From: Acorus gramineus
Lineage: Eukaryota; Streptophyta; Magnoliopsida; Acorales; Acoraceae
NCBI GenBank assembly: GCA_030737835.1
Contig: CM060852.1
Coordinates: 10,336,507-10,400,506, forward strand
Direction of reading: 5' to 3'
Length of the DNA: 64,000 nt
Position 1 is the stretch's first letter. Every line of letters begins with the position of its first letter. Positions 1 through 10,456 of this stretch are shown in pieces. The notes under the pieces are model-generated. The model ran no database searches. It saw only the letters and a program-made list of their open reading frames with translations, and was not told the origin of the DNA. The position numbers were made by a program, and so were the translations under genes.

Positions 1-1030
1 TGAAAATGATTTGTTCTCACTTTATTTAAGTGAAAATCTCACATGCGTATCTTAAACAATTCTACGTCATTCATATAATATTATATATAATATATTCATT
101 AGCCTTCATTAGCTTACAACAGATTATGGGTTCGCAATAGAGACCTCAATAATTTTACTAGACAAATTAAATAAATTGCTCACAACTAACAAGTTATGTA
201 GAATTAAATAAATAAATTTGCTTACAACCAAGAAAAAAAAAAAAGTTATGTAGAATTTTTTAAAAGGTGCATTCTAGATCGCTGTAAAACTTTGCAAGGC
301 TTGTATTTACGGGGTGGCATCTTCTTATGTCATTCTTTTTTGATAAGGAGATGATATATTTAGTCTTTAAACTGTCTCATTACGGTTTACATTGACTTAT
401 ATTTACTTTTATTAAAATATATATTGTTATATGAAATGAACTATATACTAAAATAAAATAATAATTTTTAAAAAAATAAATATTTTTTTTATTCTATATA
501 CTATTATAATATAGTATATGACACTGATAAATGAATCACAAAATGGAATAAGTTTATCAGCACTCCGGTAAGGAAAATAATACGGGCCTTTGATTCATTG
601 TCTGTTATGGGGGCTGATTAATAGGCTGCAATGATATGGGTAGGTCTTTCATTCACCGTCTATTTTGGGGGCTGATCAATTGGCCTGTGGCCCTTGTCTA
701 TTCTGGACCCACTGGCTTGCTGTGGATACAGATCAATGGAACTTTGATCCATTACAAATGTCTTTTTTAAAAAAAATTCACTCAACATGATATTATATAT
801 ATATTCTTTTTCTCTTTCGTGGCTTTCCCCAGTTTTCAATGTGTGAAAAAAGTCTAATATTATCAATAAAAAAAAATCATAAAATTCATAATATATGTGG
901 TTGTAGATAATGTAATCCAAATGTTTTTTTTTTTATTGTGCTACTGTTTGGGTGACAAGTAGCCACATTATTTCATACTTTTAATTAATCCACAATATCT
1001 ATTCACGCAAATAATATTTTAAGTGTCTCT
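1..1030. other. AT-rich intergenic DNA, no gene seen
   Basis: Mostly A/T-rich sequence with no ORF that looks coding. Around 585-690 a motif of about 40 bp occurs twice in direct orientation (near 589 and near 647); both copies contain the string GGGGGCTGAT, suggesting a small local duplication. Nothing else can be supported. Confidence 0.6.
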
Positions 1031-1192
1031 TCAACTTATATAAAAGCTTGAGTTTCTTTTAAAAAAAATAATATTTTTAGAGTCTCCGAAGATAAATGAA
1101 ACCCTTAAAGCCTCGTGAACGCCTCTAATGACGACTGCGAATATCACCATCATGGAAGAAAGCATGAACACAACAATAATTGTAGTGTCCAT
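1031..1192 (-). CDS. Possible 53-aa single-pass membrane peptide
   Basis: A 53-codon ORF starting at an ATG ending at 1192. Residues about 4-23 form a strongly hydrophobic stretch (IIVVFMLSSMMVIFAVV), followed by a basic-to-polar tail. About 100 bp upstream on the same strand is a TATA-like TTTATAAAGG (1294-1303), and a six-codon upstream ORF (starting MFSFSL) lies between them. The frame stays open upstream to 1360, so a 109-aa form is possible, but the TATA-like site would lie inside it. I do not recognise a family. It could be chance: the region is AT-rich and hydrophobic ORFs arise easily there. Confidence 0.25.
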   Translation of the reverse strand: MDTTIIVVFMLSSMMVIFAVVIRGVHEALRVSFIFGDSKNIIFFKRNSSFYIS

Positions 1193-1704
1193 GGCCACTA
1201 CACCTTGTAACACAACACACACACCACTTACAATGAAAAAGAAAACATTATGACTTATTACAAGTGAGTGTTGAACACAAGATTGTGTGAGTCCTTTATA
1301 AACCCTAGTGAGGATGAAAAGGAAACTTGTGAAGATACAATGGGGGTTGGAGAGAAGCAAAGGGGAGAGGTTTTGCTGTGGGTGTGTTGAATTTCAATTG
1401 GTGGTTTATCAAATCCTTTTCGGGGTAGGGTGGGGGGCTAGTGCAGTGTGATTTGTTAGTTATTCAAGTTAAGCAAGCAAGAGTCATTTTTTTATGCATA
1501 TGTTGGTTAGAAATTTAGGTGAAGTGTGGATTCAACTTGGGTCCGGTTATTTGCACCCCTCATTTTACTGAGTACACCCTTGTCTTTTTACAATAAGGTT
1601 GGTTCTTTAAACACCCTAGTATATAAATAAATTTGGGTTTTTCATTTCACACCCCCCTCTCTCACACACACGCACACACTGACACACATATTACCTCTCT
1701 ATCA
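1193..1704. other. Intergenic; transposon-end-like sequence near 1545
   Basis: No gene is seen beyond the possible promoter of the small ORF on the left. At about 1544-1580 the sequence GTCCGGTTATTTGCACCCC resembles the terminal repeat of the Mutator-like element that starts at 8671 (GGTGCGGTTATTACCACCCC). It may be a degraded end of a related element. A matching right end was not found. Confidence 0.3.
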
Positions 1705-2125
1705 AATGAAGAGGCTTTGCATGTCCGAGCTCCTAGGCGCCTAGACCCTCGACGCCCTCCGCCCTACGACGAGAGGAGCAGTTGAGGCTGGCGACGGTTC
1801 TCTGGGACAAGGCGGCGGCAAGGGAGATCTTAACGTGAGTGAGGAGCTTCACAAGGCGAGCAACAATGAAATCATAAGGATGGTGACAGGGATGAGAGAA
1901 GGCGATGGTGTTGACGAGGCGGGAGAGCTCGTGAAGGGGGTGGTGGAGACAATCTAGACATTCAATTTGTCAGATTTTGTTAGGGTTTTGAGAGGGGTTG
2001 ATGTGCAAGGGATTAAGGGGAGGATTGATGATGTGTATAGGGAGATTTGATGAGGTCTTGGAGAGGATTATAAGGAGGGAGGAAGAGGAGAGGAGGAGGA
2101 GGAGAGGTGGTGGTGGGATGGGGAG
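1705..2125 (+). pseudogene. Cytochrome P450 fragment, CYP93-like
   Basis: Conceptual translation shows an internal slice of a plant CYP93-type P450 (a flavone synthase/isoflavone synthase relative). It begins MKRLCMSELLGA, continues through an RREEQLRL-like segment, SEELHKASNNEIIRM, FNLSDFVRVLRG and DVQGIKGRIDDVYRE, and ends in RFDEVLERIIRREEE. The family's SELL, N-N-(V/I)-I-S/R-M, NLSDF and RFD blocks appear in the right order. The frame is broken by stops after SELLGA, after VVETI and near 2050, and by at least two frameshifts. The N-terminal anchor, I-helix, ExxR and heme-Cys regions are absent. It is therefore a dead fragment, either a truncated retained copy or a piece carried by a transposon. 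Confidence 0.75.
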
Positions 2126-2251
2126 GGGTTGACACCCCATGTGTCTATCCTTCCAGAAATTGTAACTATGATACTTTAAACAATGTTTAAATGGCATTGA
2201 ATGGTGGTGTTGAATGTTTATCAATGTTTTTGAATGTTGTCGAACCACTTT

Positions 2252-3465
2252 ATGGCTTCAACAGGCGACCCTGCGCGGCATGCAAGCATAGTAACAAAGT
2301 TCGGTGAAATTCACTGATTTGGGGTGCCCCGAATGGAACGGCCGAACATACGTTAACTCGCCGGATCTTTTGAATATTCGGAAAATCCGTACCAAATCCG
2401 TACGGAACGGATCTTTTGGATCATTATTTATTTCTTCTCAGTTTATCGCCTTCATTGACCTACGACGACTGATTCACCTCCAGAGTCCGGCATCCTCCCT
2501 TATCTGCTGATCCCTTGCCCTGCCCGCCGTCCGACGCAGGTGACGCTGTCTTCACTCTTCAGTCTTCACAAATCACAAATCAGCTTATCAGCCTTCTGTT
2601 CCTGGTTCGTTTATCTACCTCTCTGTTTGCTGGATTCTGGTTTTTACCCTGTCTGAGTTTCTGAGACTGATGAGTGATGAGAGACCATTGATTTTGTTAT
2701 GTCGAGACAAGTGGCACTGGTTACTTGTTATTTATTTAATTTTATTGGATATGATATGACTTGACAAAGGTTTTTAATATTTGCTTTTGAAAATCTTTTC
2801 AAAGAGTGGGTACACATGTTTGACATTCTCATCTTTATGTATTTTTTTGTCTTTTCTCGATCTTTATTAGAAATTGAAATTTCATATGTGATTCGATATT
2901 CTATTAGGATAATAAAATGTAGTTTGATATTTTATGTTTATTCATGGTTTATATCATATTTATATGTTTCCATACATTTTTCGTATCTATCCCATATGAT
3001 TCATGAATGTACACGCATTGTACCGAACGGAACACTAGCCGAACATTTACCGTACACGAACTTTGTTACTATGTATGCAAGTACATGGGCTCGGAATGCA
3101 CGGGGGACTGCGTGTTCGCTCCCCACTTCCCACCCGACGAGCCCGCGAGGTTCGCCGCCTACGTGGACCACGTCTTTGGCATCGCCAACCTCTCCAACCT
3201 CCTCAATGGGATTGACTTGTCGAAGCGTGATGATGCCGTCGACAACCTCGTCTATGATGCCCAGGCCCGCCGCATCCGTGACTCTGTCCACGGAATCGAC
3301 CCCTCCCTATACGCCCTTTTTGAGATGATGGGACATTTGGAGCATCGACACTCTATGAACAAGAGGAAGTTCTCCTCCTACAACCCACAAGCCGCCGCTC
3401 CAGCTGGGAACAACTCCATGAAGCTACCACCGTCATTCGCGCGGGGTCGGCGGTCCAGACTATAG
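2252..3465 (+). pseudogene. LOB-domain (LBD) gene split by a transposon
   Basis: If the insertion at 2287-3073 is removed, the reading frame joins PCAACK to YMGSECTGDCVFAPHFPP. This restores a full LOB zinc-finger-like motif (C-x2-C-x6-C-x3-C), then the GAS block (FGIANLSNLLNGIDL, then DDAVDNLVYDAQARR) and a short C-terminus ending at 3465. LOB proteins are plant-specific DNA-binding regulators of organ boundaries. The probable start ATG at 2252 (MAST) is out of frame with PCAAC because of a 2-nt gain or 1-nt loss near 2264. The gene is thus doubly broken. The right half still forms a 152-codon ORF starting inside the transposon at 3007. Confidence 0.85.
2287..3073. mobile_element. 787-bp TIR element (hAT-like) inserted in LBD gene
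   Basis: The element is bounded by perfect 17-bp inverted repeats, CATAGTAACAAAGTTCG on the left and its reverse complement on the right. It is flanked by CATGCAAG (2279-2286) and TATGCAAG (3074-3081), an 8-bp target duplication with one mismatch. The 8-bp duplication and the CA-starting terminus suggest hAT. It carries no transposase-like ORF and is non-autonomous. Excising it with one duplication copy exactly restores the LOB-domain codons, which confirms the boundaries. Confidence 0.85.
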
Positions 3466-4239
3466 GTTGAGAATTCCATAATCACAAAAACATAATATTT
3501 TATTTCCTCTGTGTTTAGGATTTATTTTAGATTTTTATTTTATTTTATCGAGATTGAAATTATGAATAAGGGGGCAGGGTTTGCGGAGCACCAACTTCTC
3601 CAAATCAAATAGAGAAATAAATTCGGTCAATATTTATATTAATTTTATGCTTTATATTCTCCATGAATCTTGCTCGTTTATCTAAGTTCTGGGATAATTA
3701 GAACACTATTTTAATTATAATTTTTTTTTTTTAGGTAATTGTTAGAACTGGATTCCCATGACCTTTTACTTGCAATTATTTTATTAGAACAATTTAATTA
3801 AAGAACTAAATCCATTAATCATACATACTTTCTGAGGCTTGTGGTGATTTTTTAATTTTACCTGGACTAAACTGATTTAGTTAATTTTTTAAAAAGTTAT
3901 ATTTGTCGTGAAAATCAAATCCCTTTATAAACCCACAAAAAGAGGAGAAAATATTTATGAATATAATAAATGTTTTCTTTTTATCTAATGTGAAATATTT
4001 CTTAATTGTTGAAATCCCTCAATCTGTTCATAGATTAAAAATTTGCTTTTATAAAATTTGGAACCTTTTCAACCAATATTTCTACAATTTTTAATGAATT
4101 TTATGATTTTTTATTTTTGCACGTTGGAAATTGGGGGGGGGGGGGGGGACACGAAATGAAAAATAAAATTATATCATGTTCAGTGAACTTTTTTTATAGA
4201 AAGTATTATGTGTATTCAGAGTAAACGTCTATTTTATAG
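3466..4239. repeat. Downstream flank of LBD copy 1; blocks repeated at 5.2-6.8 kb
   Basis: Two segments recur to the right. Block A (about 3535-3770, including GGGGCAGGGTTTGCGGAGCA) is repeated at about 6565-6800 in the same orientation. Block B (about 3795-4207) is repeated at about 5255-5980, where it holds roughly 285 bp of extra sequence (about 5530-5815). A homopolymer run of G lies at about 4132-4149. No gene is seen in the interval. Confidence 0.7.
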
Positions 4240-4310
4240 AGGAGGTCGGCGATGTCGTAAATGCTGGCGAACACGCAGTGTCGTTGGACCGACGATGACG
4301 AGTACGCCAT
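4240..4310 (-). pseudogene. LBD remnant with large internal deletion (copy 3)
   Basis: Reading the minus strand from an ATG ending at 4310 gives MAYSSSSVQRHCVFASIYDI then ADLL. This matches the N-terminus of LBD copy 2 (7077-7415), but the first cysteine block and the FPPDQPEKF segment have been deleted. The 5' flank on the right (4311-about 4560) also matches the 5' flank of copy 2 (for example GGTCTTGATGAATA), so this is a decayed duplicate and not a chance similarity. Confidence 0.7.
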
Positions 4311-7076
4311 TCTCAACAAGACTCTGGTTTGCAGGTCTTGATGAATATTTTGAGTGTTTTTTTTTTTTTTTTGGCATAAATAGTTTGAGTTGGGTCGATT
4401 TAATCAGTGGTTGATTTGGGTTAATGTATAGAAAAAGGACATCAAGATTAGATAAATTTGAAATATTTTATGGGATCCAACAAACAAGGGTTGGAAGATT
4501 AGATTATATTGTGTTTACGAGATTATGTTCACAACTCGTTTTATTTTTCCCATGAAAAAGGTCCCTGTTTAGCATATTTAAACAAGGGCAAGCATATATA
4601 ACAAGGCCCCTCACATTTTCCCTATATAAAAAATTTTTTATTTAATCAAATATAATTAAAATATTTTCATTAAAATTTTAAAAGTTTATTGAGATTGGGA
4701 TGAGATTCAAAATAATTTTAATAATGAAATTATATATTTAAATTTTTTTCAATTTTTTATCTTTAGAAAAATAAATCCAAAATTTTCGTGATCAAGTTAA
4801 GCATAAAAAGGCAAACAGAAAATTGGTGGAGACCGGGTCAAAGGTTACTTTTGTTATTATTTTTAGGTCAAAAAATATTTTTATAAATTTATTTTTTTAA
4901 TTAAGCCTATGTGTAATTCCATAAAATAGATTTGGTAAATATTTAATATTATTATTCAAATTAAAATTTTGAATTAAATATAGCTAGATTTTCTTTTTCC
5001 ATTTTTGCCCCTAATCTAGAATCAAAATTCAATATAGCAGTTATTACACAAAAAAATTAAGAGTAAAATTGGAAATTAAAATGTTAGAGAGAAATAAAGT
5101 TGAAAACTAAAAGCCTTTTCAGTTAGTAATATAGATAGATAGATTTGATAGCACGAGAATTTTCAAGAAAATGCAAGGGCATTTTCGTCATCGAAAGGCC
5201 TAAATCGGATATTTCATATTTTGTAAGGTTTTTCTAAATGCATTTATTTGATCAATTTAACTCAATGACTAAATCCGTTATCCGTACATAATTTTTTAGG
5301 CCTATGATGTTTTTTTTTTAATTTTGTAAAGGCTAAAATTGATTTAGTTAAGTTTCTAAAGAGTTATATATAGATTTTTCTCTTTATTTTTGTTTGTCAT
5401 GAAAATCAAATCCCTTTTTAGAATCACAAAAAAGGAGAAAATATTACGAGTATAATAAATGTGTTCTTTTTATCCAATGTGAAATATTTGTGACGATTGT
5501 TGAAATACCACTATTTGTTGATAGATTAAAATCTATTAAATTTTTGTAAAAATAAAATCAATTATATTTTATCTGATACTCATATTTCAAATAAAATTCG
5601 CTACTTTTAAGTTTTTTTTATGATAAACATGTTTTTTTCTACTTTTATAACACAGGTCATTGATCACACAAATTTTTATATTAGCATTTACACAAGTTTA
5701 TCTGTTGTAGAAAATGTGTATCCGTAAAAGTTTAATATGTTTATATGATGCCTCTACTAATTGATATGACATTTTCTATATCAGATCAAATATAATTTAC
5801 ACTTAACAAAATAAATTGCTTGTTTTATAAAATTTGGAACCTTTTCGACCAATATTTCTACAATTTTTTAATGAATTTTATGATTTTTTTTTTATTTTTG
5901 CACAATGGAAATGGGGAGAGCCACGAAAAGGAAAAAAAAAATTATATCATTTTGGAGAATTTTTTTTTTAGAAAGTATGACCCAGAATAGACAATGGTTC
6001 ATATGTCCAAGACTTCCATTGATACGTACCTAGAGCAAGTCAAAATAGACAAGGGTTGAAAGCCCATTAATCAATACATTTAACTCAATTTGCAGTCTCA
6101 TATATTATTATGATAACGTAGTGTATATTTTTTTTTAAGAGAAGTTAGGTGTTTTTATAACAAAGAGAGTGTTATAAATTGATCCGAAAGCGGAGAGGAC
6201 AAAGACGTAAATAAAATAGTACATTATCACGACCAATGACCCAAAGTAGGGAGGCTCGGGCTGTGAAAAATCGCTTCGCGCACCGGGGGAGGGAGCCAAA
6301 AAAACACCCACGAGGAGGAGCCGTGTTGTGACCGGAGCCCCACCCCACAAAGACATACACATGCTTACACCTTGCTCCATATTTTGCCACTCAAATAATA
6401 CACCTAGCTGAGGCCTATCAAGTGTCTCCCCTAATCCTGTAAAATGTGCAAAAGTTGTGTCCCATATATTTTCAAAATATAATCATTAGCCTCTGAATAA
6501 GAGGCTGTTATGAGCTTGCCAAATAGCCCAAAGTCCCGCAAGGAGGAGAACTTATGAATAGATTTTTATTTTTATTTTATCGAGATTGAAACTATGAATA
6601 AGGGGCAGGGTTTGCGGAGCACCAATTTCTCCAAATCAAATAGAGAAATAAATTCGGCCAATATGTATATTAATTTTATGCTTTATATTCTCCATGAATC
6701 TTCGTTTATTTAAGTTCTGAGATAATTAGAACACTATTTTCATTATGAGTTTTCTTTTTGGTAGGTAATTGTTAGAACTGGATTTCCATGACCTTTTAGG
6801 CCCCGTTTGATTCGTGTCATTTTTTTTAGTGAAATTACTTTACCAGGAATCACAGAGAATATGAAGAATATTCGTTGGCCCAAACAATTTGGCCCTTATT
6901 TCTAAATTTCTTTAATTTCATTGCATAAATTTATAATCATCAAAAATGAGTTCTTATAAATTTATTGTAAAATAAATCCCAACAAAATAGAAGAGATAAA
7001 TAACCCCAAAAAACGAATTAACTAAATCCCAACAATATAGAAAATAAAATATTTTTGAGCCCACCCTTGTCTATGC
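4311..7076. repeat. Duplicated LBD flanks and AT-rich filler
   Basis: The interval holds a copy of the LBD 5' flank (4311-4560), a diverged copy of block B (about 5255-5980) and a copy of block A (about 6565-6800). At about 6799 the sequence GGCCCCGTTTGATTCG looks like the end of a plant MITE, but no matching partner end was found. ORFs at 6135-6390 (minus) show no recognisable domain. No functional gene is supported. Confidence 0.55.
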
Positions 7077-7415
7077 TCAAAGCCGGCTTTGAATCGATGG
7101 CGACATTTGGTGTTTCAATTGTTGGATCGTCTGATAGAGCTCATCTATGATGCCTATGAGCCCGCGGACCGGGTCACGGATGCGAGCCTGGGCCTCAAAG
7201 AGGAGGCTGTCGACAGCCTCATTGCGCCTCTACACGTCGATGTTGTTGAGGAGGTTGGCGATGTTGGTGATGTCGAATCCATTGTAAATGCAGGCAAACT
7301 TCTCGGGTTGGTCGGGCGGGAAGTAGGGGGCGAACACGCACTCCTCTGTGCAGTCAGAACCCAAGAACCTGCACGCCGCGCAGGGTCGTTGGACCGACAA
7401 TGCCCAATCCGCCAT
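7077..7415 (-). pseudogene. LOB-domain gene copy 2 with in-frame TAG
   Basis: The ATG ends at 7415 and the natural stop is at 7077-7079, giving about 112 codons. The LOB motif CAACRFLGSDCTEEC (C-x2-C-x6-C-x3-C) is intact, followed by VFAPYFPPDQPEKFA, the GAS region (DITNIANLLNNIDV) and, past the stop, RRNEAVDSLLFEAQARIRDP and an ELYQTIQQLKHQM coiled region. A single TAG at 7230-7232 interrupts the GAS block. All other codons read through cleanly, so the lesion is recent, or the stop might be a sequencing error. Without the stop it would be a very short LBD protein. Its 5' flank is duplicated at 4311 and at about 8020. Confidence 0.85.
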
Positions 7416-8062
7416 TCTCAAATAAATTTGGTTGTAGGTCTTGATGAATAGTTTGAGTTGGGTGGAAAATATATGTTATGTTTGGATTAATTTATAGATA
7501 GAAAGGTCATCAATGTCTAGACTATATAGTTCAAATTTTAGGGTATCCCAATAAACAAGGGTTGACAGGTTGGATTAGAGGTTTTTGCATGGTTATCCTT
7601 TAAAAATATGTCATTTATTGGTACAAATTTTAGGGTATCCCAACAAACAAGGGTTGACGCCTTGACGGATTGGATTTGAGGTTTTTTGCATGGTTATCCT
7701 TTAAAAATATGTTATTTATTTTATATCATTAAAAAATTTAAAAATTAGGCATCTATATCATTCTAAGACCCATCCTGTTTTGATATAAATTTTTTTCCAA
7801 ATCGTTGAGTCCGTAAACACCTCTCATCTCCTCAAAAAAGGTTAAAAGAACAAATCTTAAGGAGCACCATTCATCAAGAAATTATAAAAAAAAAAGAAAA
7901 AAGTTTTGTTAAAATAACCTCCCCTGAAATTTTGTTAAAATATGTATAGCCCCTGTGTTGTTTTGAAATAAATATATCTCCCCAAAAATCTTAACTAAAT
8001 TCAAATATACCCTTCTGCTAGTCAGATTTATAAGTGGTTGATTTGTGTTAATTCATAGAAGG
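7416..8062. repeat. LBD 5' flank with a two-unit tandem repeat
   Basis: Two direct copies of about 92-100 bp start at 7532 and 7624; each contains CAAATTTTAGGGTATCCCAA and TGCATGGTTATCC. At about 8020-8062 the sequence GTGGTTGATTTG again matches the LBD 5' flanks at 4405 and 7465, a further duplicated fragment. No gene is seen. Confidence 0.6.
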
Positions 8063-8607
8063 AAAAAATCCATATAACATCCCACAAACATGCATATGAA
8101 AAACTAATAACCCCTCAAAAATCTAATTCACCTTCCTAAGTTCATCAATCACTAACAGAATTGGCATATTCCTGAAATATTTTGTCAACCTAACCCATGT
8201 TAAATGAAAAAAATACAATTAGATCCCTATAAACTAGCAAAAATCCACATAACCCCCTAGCAATTATTATTTTAACCCTCCCTCCATTTCAAACTGTCTT
8301 CTTCTTCCACCTCTTCCTCTTCAACTTCTTCTTCTTCTTCCTCTTCCACCTCCTCCTCTTCTTCTACATGGTAGTCCTCTTCTTAATTTGGAGAAAGAGA
8401 GATGGAGGGAGAGAGGGAGAGAATGGTGTTGTGTGGTTTATAGTTTCTCATTGGGTTAAATTAAGGGAGGGTATAATGGTAACTTCACACCTTAGGTTTA
8501 AGTCAAATTTTTAATTTGTTTGTGGGTGGTTATGTAGATTTAAAAAAAATGCAGGGAGTTATCTAGATTTTTATATATTTGCTGGGGTTGACATGAATTT
8601 CTCCCTT
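8063..8607. mobile_element. Inverted-repeat MITE (Mutator-like), 545 bp
   Basis: The two arms are imperfect inverted repeats. For example, AATCCACATAACCCCC near 8238 pairs with GGGTGGTTATGTAGATTT near 8523, and CCATATAACATCCCACAAAC near 8070 pairs with the right terminus. The flanks ATAGAAGG (8055-8062) and GTAGAAAGG (8608-8616) look like a 9-bp target duplication. The paralogous empty site at about 7493 reads ATAGAAAGGTCATC. There is a CTT-rich microsatellite in the middle and no ORF for a transposase. Confidence 0.6.
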
Positions 8608-9026
8608 GTAGAAAGGTCATCTAGATTATATAAATCAAATGTTACTTTTTTGGTTGGTAGTGTTTGATTAGGGTGCGGTTATTACCACCCCATTAGTTAC
8701 TCATCTCACCCTTTTTTTTTTTTTTAATGTTTAAAAGTAAACCAACACCACCCCCATCCCATCGACAATAAGGGTGTCGACAAAGTGTATTATTGTTGAC
8801 AAACGTGATGTCATTGGTTCCACCAACTTCTTTTTCTTCCTCTCTTCTTTTTCTTCTTCTTCTTCTTCTTTCCCCCCTCCCCCACTGAGCTTTTCCTCCC
8901 ACCATGGCACCACCTCTTCCTCCACTCTACCGATTTTTTCCTCCCATCATCTCTTCTGCTCTTCCTCCTCCCCCATCGAGATCCTTTTCTCATCACCTCT
9001 TCCTCCATTAACCCCAAGTACCACAT

Positions 9027-9486
9027 GAGCTCCCCCTCCTCCTCCGCCGACAACAACAAGAACACCCACCCTAACAAGCGACAACCCACCATCATCACCA
9101 ACCCATCCCTCTCCATGACCCCCACCGAATCCAACGCCCTCCATCTCCTCGACCTCCTCCTCTAGTGCACGAGGTCCGTCGCCATGGACTGCCTCTCCTC
9201 CATCGAGTACATCTACATCAACTTCGTGCACGCACTTCACTCCTGCCTCTTACACATCCTCGCATCCAGACTTTCTGTTATCACTAAGTTAGTGAGCGTC
9301 ACTAGCATGAGCTCCTCTGTCGTCGAGTACATGACGCTCGTGAGAAATATCGGCAAAGTCGAGGCGTGCTCCACCGTGCATAAATCGACACACAACTTGT
9401 CAACAGAGATGAACTCGGTCGACACTATCCATGTTGAATTGGACAAAAATCCTTCCAGAAAATCTCTGATTTCATTTGACACCTAA
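9027..9486 (+). pseudogene. Possible captured gene fragment inside the MULE
   Basis: Between the terminal repeats lies GC-rich, coding-like sequence. From an ATG at 9027 one reads a Ser/Asn-rich stretch ending ESNALHLLDLLL before a stop at about 9162. A second open segment from 9184 runs through MDCLSSIEYIYINFVHAL and MSSSVVEYMTLVRNIGKVEA to 9486. I do not recognise the family. Pack-MULEs commonly carry host gene pieces, and base composition here differs sharply from the AT-rich surroundings, but the parent gene is unknown and the reading frame is interrupted. Confidence 0.35.
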
Positions 9487-9503
9487 TATGTTATATGTCG
9501 GTG

Positions 9504-10242
9504 CAGGGCCGGCCCTGAGATAAGAAAATCTAGGTGGGGCCCTAGGCCAACTCATAAAATAGGGCCCTATATATGTATATTGAAATTTTTGAGTTAATGT
9601 TTTAATCATGTTAGTATTAAAAAGATCAAAACTAAGAAAAAAAACTCATCTAGTTCTTCTTTAAAAAGAAAAAAAAATCACAAAAATAAGATCATTTTTT
9701 TATAGAAAATAAATAAATCCCTGTAAAATAGAATATACTAAAAATATATTAAATATATAAAGATACAGATGATTTTTTAAAAAAATCACAAAAAAATACT
9801 TTTCATAATGATACCAACAAAGATTACATTTTCAAATAAAACTTATAAATTTAAATTTAAAATAAATAGGAAGATATATTCAAATTATTTTTTAAAAAAA
9901 TTTAATTTTAGAGTGTTGTTACACATAGTTTTTATTCCAGTCTCAATTCCAGTCTCATATGCGTCGATGAAAAATTATTAAATCGTATATTGACCTTAGC
10001 AATGCATATATGCTATTTACTAGAGGTATATACTTCACTTATTGTAAAAACATGTACCTTATTAGAAAAAATTCAAAACACTTTTAATTGAATTTAGGGC
10101 TACAAAATGGTCTGGATGTAAAATTATCATTAAGTTTAATATCAAAAGTTTAAAATAAAAAAAATTCATGGATTTGGGGACCCTCTTTGATGAAGGGGCC
10201 CCAGGCGGTCGCCTACCCGGCCTATAGTCAGGGCCGGCCATG
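9504..10242. mobile_element. Nested hAT element, 739 bp
   Basis: Termini are CAGGGCCGGCCCTGA on the left and the inverse of CATGGCCGGCCCTGA on the right, a hAT-type end. It is flanked by a perfect 8-bp target duplication, TGTCGGTG, at 9496-9503 and 10243-10250. The sub-terminal GGGGCCCTAGG and its counterpart GGGGCCCCAGG also pair. The interior is AT-rich with no ORF, so it is non-autonomous. It lies inside the Mutator-like element and is therefore younger. Confidence 0.9.
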
Positions 10243-10456
10243 TGTCGGTGGAATCAATATCTGTCAACTGTCAACACCCTTATAGTAGGTCTCTGGTGAC
10301 CATCAACACTACGTCTGTCGACAAAAACGCATGTTGTCGACACCCCTATTGTCGATGGGATGGGGTAATGTTGATTTCCTTCTAAACATTAAAAAAAATA
10401 TTTTAAGGAGTGAGATGAGTAATTAACGGGGTGGTAATAACCGCACCAGTTGATTA

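Larger units (their letters stand above)
8671..10447. mobile_element. Mutator-like element with long TIRs
   Basis: The left arm from 8671 (GGGTGCGGTTATTACCACCC) is the inverted repeat of the right arm ending at 10447. Homology continues inward for more than 100 bp, through CATCCCATCGACAATA and GTGTCGACA. The flanks GTTTGATTA (8662-8670) and AGTTGATTA (10448-10456) agree at 7 of 9 positions, in keeping with the 9-bp duplication of Mutator elements. No transposase is seen. The interior 8810-9495 is GC-rich and gene-like, perhaps captured host sequence. A hAT element is nested at 9504-10242. Confidence 0.75.

Noticed and set aside
2816-3328. A 170-codon plus-strand ORF
   Set aside because: It spans the transposon and then reads the LBD gene in the wrong frame; no domain is seen.
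6135-6390. Two overlapping minus-strand ORFs of 72-81 codons
   Set aside because: They overlap in different frames, match no family and sit among decayed repeats.
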